Below, piece by piece: positions 22,760-23,034 of a stretch of DNA of 23,034 nucleotides. A model generated the notes under the pieces. It did no database searches. It was not told where the DNA came from and saw nothing but the letters and a program-made list of their open reading frames with translations. The translations under genes were made by a program, and so were the position numbers. Positions within the stretch are counted from its first letter, which is position 1, and every line of letters begins with the position of its first letter. This DNA is from a virus, in IMG/VR virus record IMGVR_UViG_3300017745_000064, positions 1 through 23,034 of that record; one strand, given 5' to 3'.

Positions 22760-23034
22760 TTAGGAGTTTAAGTCGATTCGCCCTTCATTCCGTGCTTGGT
22801 CGAGTTCAGCTTCCATCTTCTCGAACTCCCACGGTTTCATCTTGGCGATTTGCGAAGCTTTCCAAATTTTCTTATCTCCAATAGCATCCGTATTTACATC
22901 CCTAGTAGGGGTTTTGGTAACTGCGTCTGCTGCCGAAGCATCTTTGGTCTTCTTCTTTTTAGTTAAGCCTATGTCGGCTTTGTAGAGGTCTATGACCCGT
23001 GCCGCCCATCTAGCATCCTTGTTATTCTTGTAGA
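22760..23034 (-). CDS. Probable scaffold protein, C-terminus only
   Basis: The frame is open from the window edge to TAA at 22760-22762, giving about 91 residues of the C-terminus. It is Lys/Ala/Asp-rich and helical, with KASQIAKMKPWEFEKMEAEL then DQARNEGRIDLNS. The K-W-F-E helix near the end, low complexity upstream and location 29 bases before the capsid gene agree with a phage scaffold protein, whose C-terminal helix binds the coat protein. Assigned by position and composition. Confidence 0.6.
   Translation of the reverse strand, partial: YKNNKDARWAARVIDLYKADIGLTKKKKTKDASAADAVTKTPTRDVNTDAIGDKKIWKASQIAKMKPWEFEKMEAELDQARNEGRIDLNS

Noticed and set aside
1-23034. tRNA genes, CRISPR arrays, insertion sequences and attachment sites
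   Set aside because: The genes fill almost the whole window; no cloverleaf, regularly spaced direct repeat, transposase or integrase was seen by eye. A dedicated scan could still reveal a weak tRNA-like element.

Overview
The window is a late-gene segment of a tailed double-stranded DNA bacteriophage, almost certainly marine. Every gene that I can support is on the minus strand, so transcription runs from high to low coordinates. Genes are packed with 1-20 base overlaps or gaps of a few bases, GC content looks moderate (about 40%, by eye), and there are no tRNAs, transposons, integrases or CRISPR arrays. The head, adaptor, nozzle and fibre set, with no sheath or long tape measure, points to a short-tailed (podovirus-like) phage. 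Several small proteins resemble families I remember from uncultured marine phages and phages of marine Proteobacteria. The host cannot be named from this sequence.

In order of transcription: (1) 23034-21313 is the head region, with the end of a probable scaffold gene, the major capsid protein and a small probable decoration protein. (2) A GC-rich hairpin and a sigma70-like promoter (21303-21251) separate this from three small, very basic proteins (21221-20526). (3) 20532-18536 is a lysis block: a three-helix holin-like protein, a second membrane protein, a 40-residue DUF1289-type Cys protein, a T4-type lysozyme and three small unknowns. (4) 18536-15965 begins with a Rieske-type oxygenase homologue that has lost three of its four cluster ligands, followed by small Cys/His-rich and membrane proteins. 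(5) A near-consensus promoter with a perfect 6-bp dyad between its boxes (15959-15931) starts the tail operon. That operon holds four small overlapping genes or virion proteins, a fibre-like protein carrying a plastocyanin-like domain, an Ig-like small protein, the tail adaptor and nozzle, a collagen-like tail fibre, a tail assembly chaperone and two different 2-oxoglutarate/Fe(II) oxygenases. (6) 8106-1 encodes a membrane coiled-coil protein, a hendecad-repeat protein and several large virion or ejection-type proteins, the last of which runs off the window.

The most interesting theme is redox-metal chemistry in a virion operon. A tail fibre with Gly-Pro-Thr collagen repeats is followed directly by its chaperone and by two hydroxylase-like dioxygenases. 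This suggests, by inference only, that the phage hydroxylates its own fibre. A cupredoxin-like domain sits in another virion protein, and a Rieske-less oxygenase homologue sits in the lysis-proximal block beside a tiny Cys/His-rich protein. Four genes that begin with GTG or are under about 55 codons were recovered by reading between the longer frames, and five starts were revised from overlaps and ribosome-binding sites.
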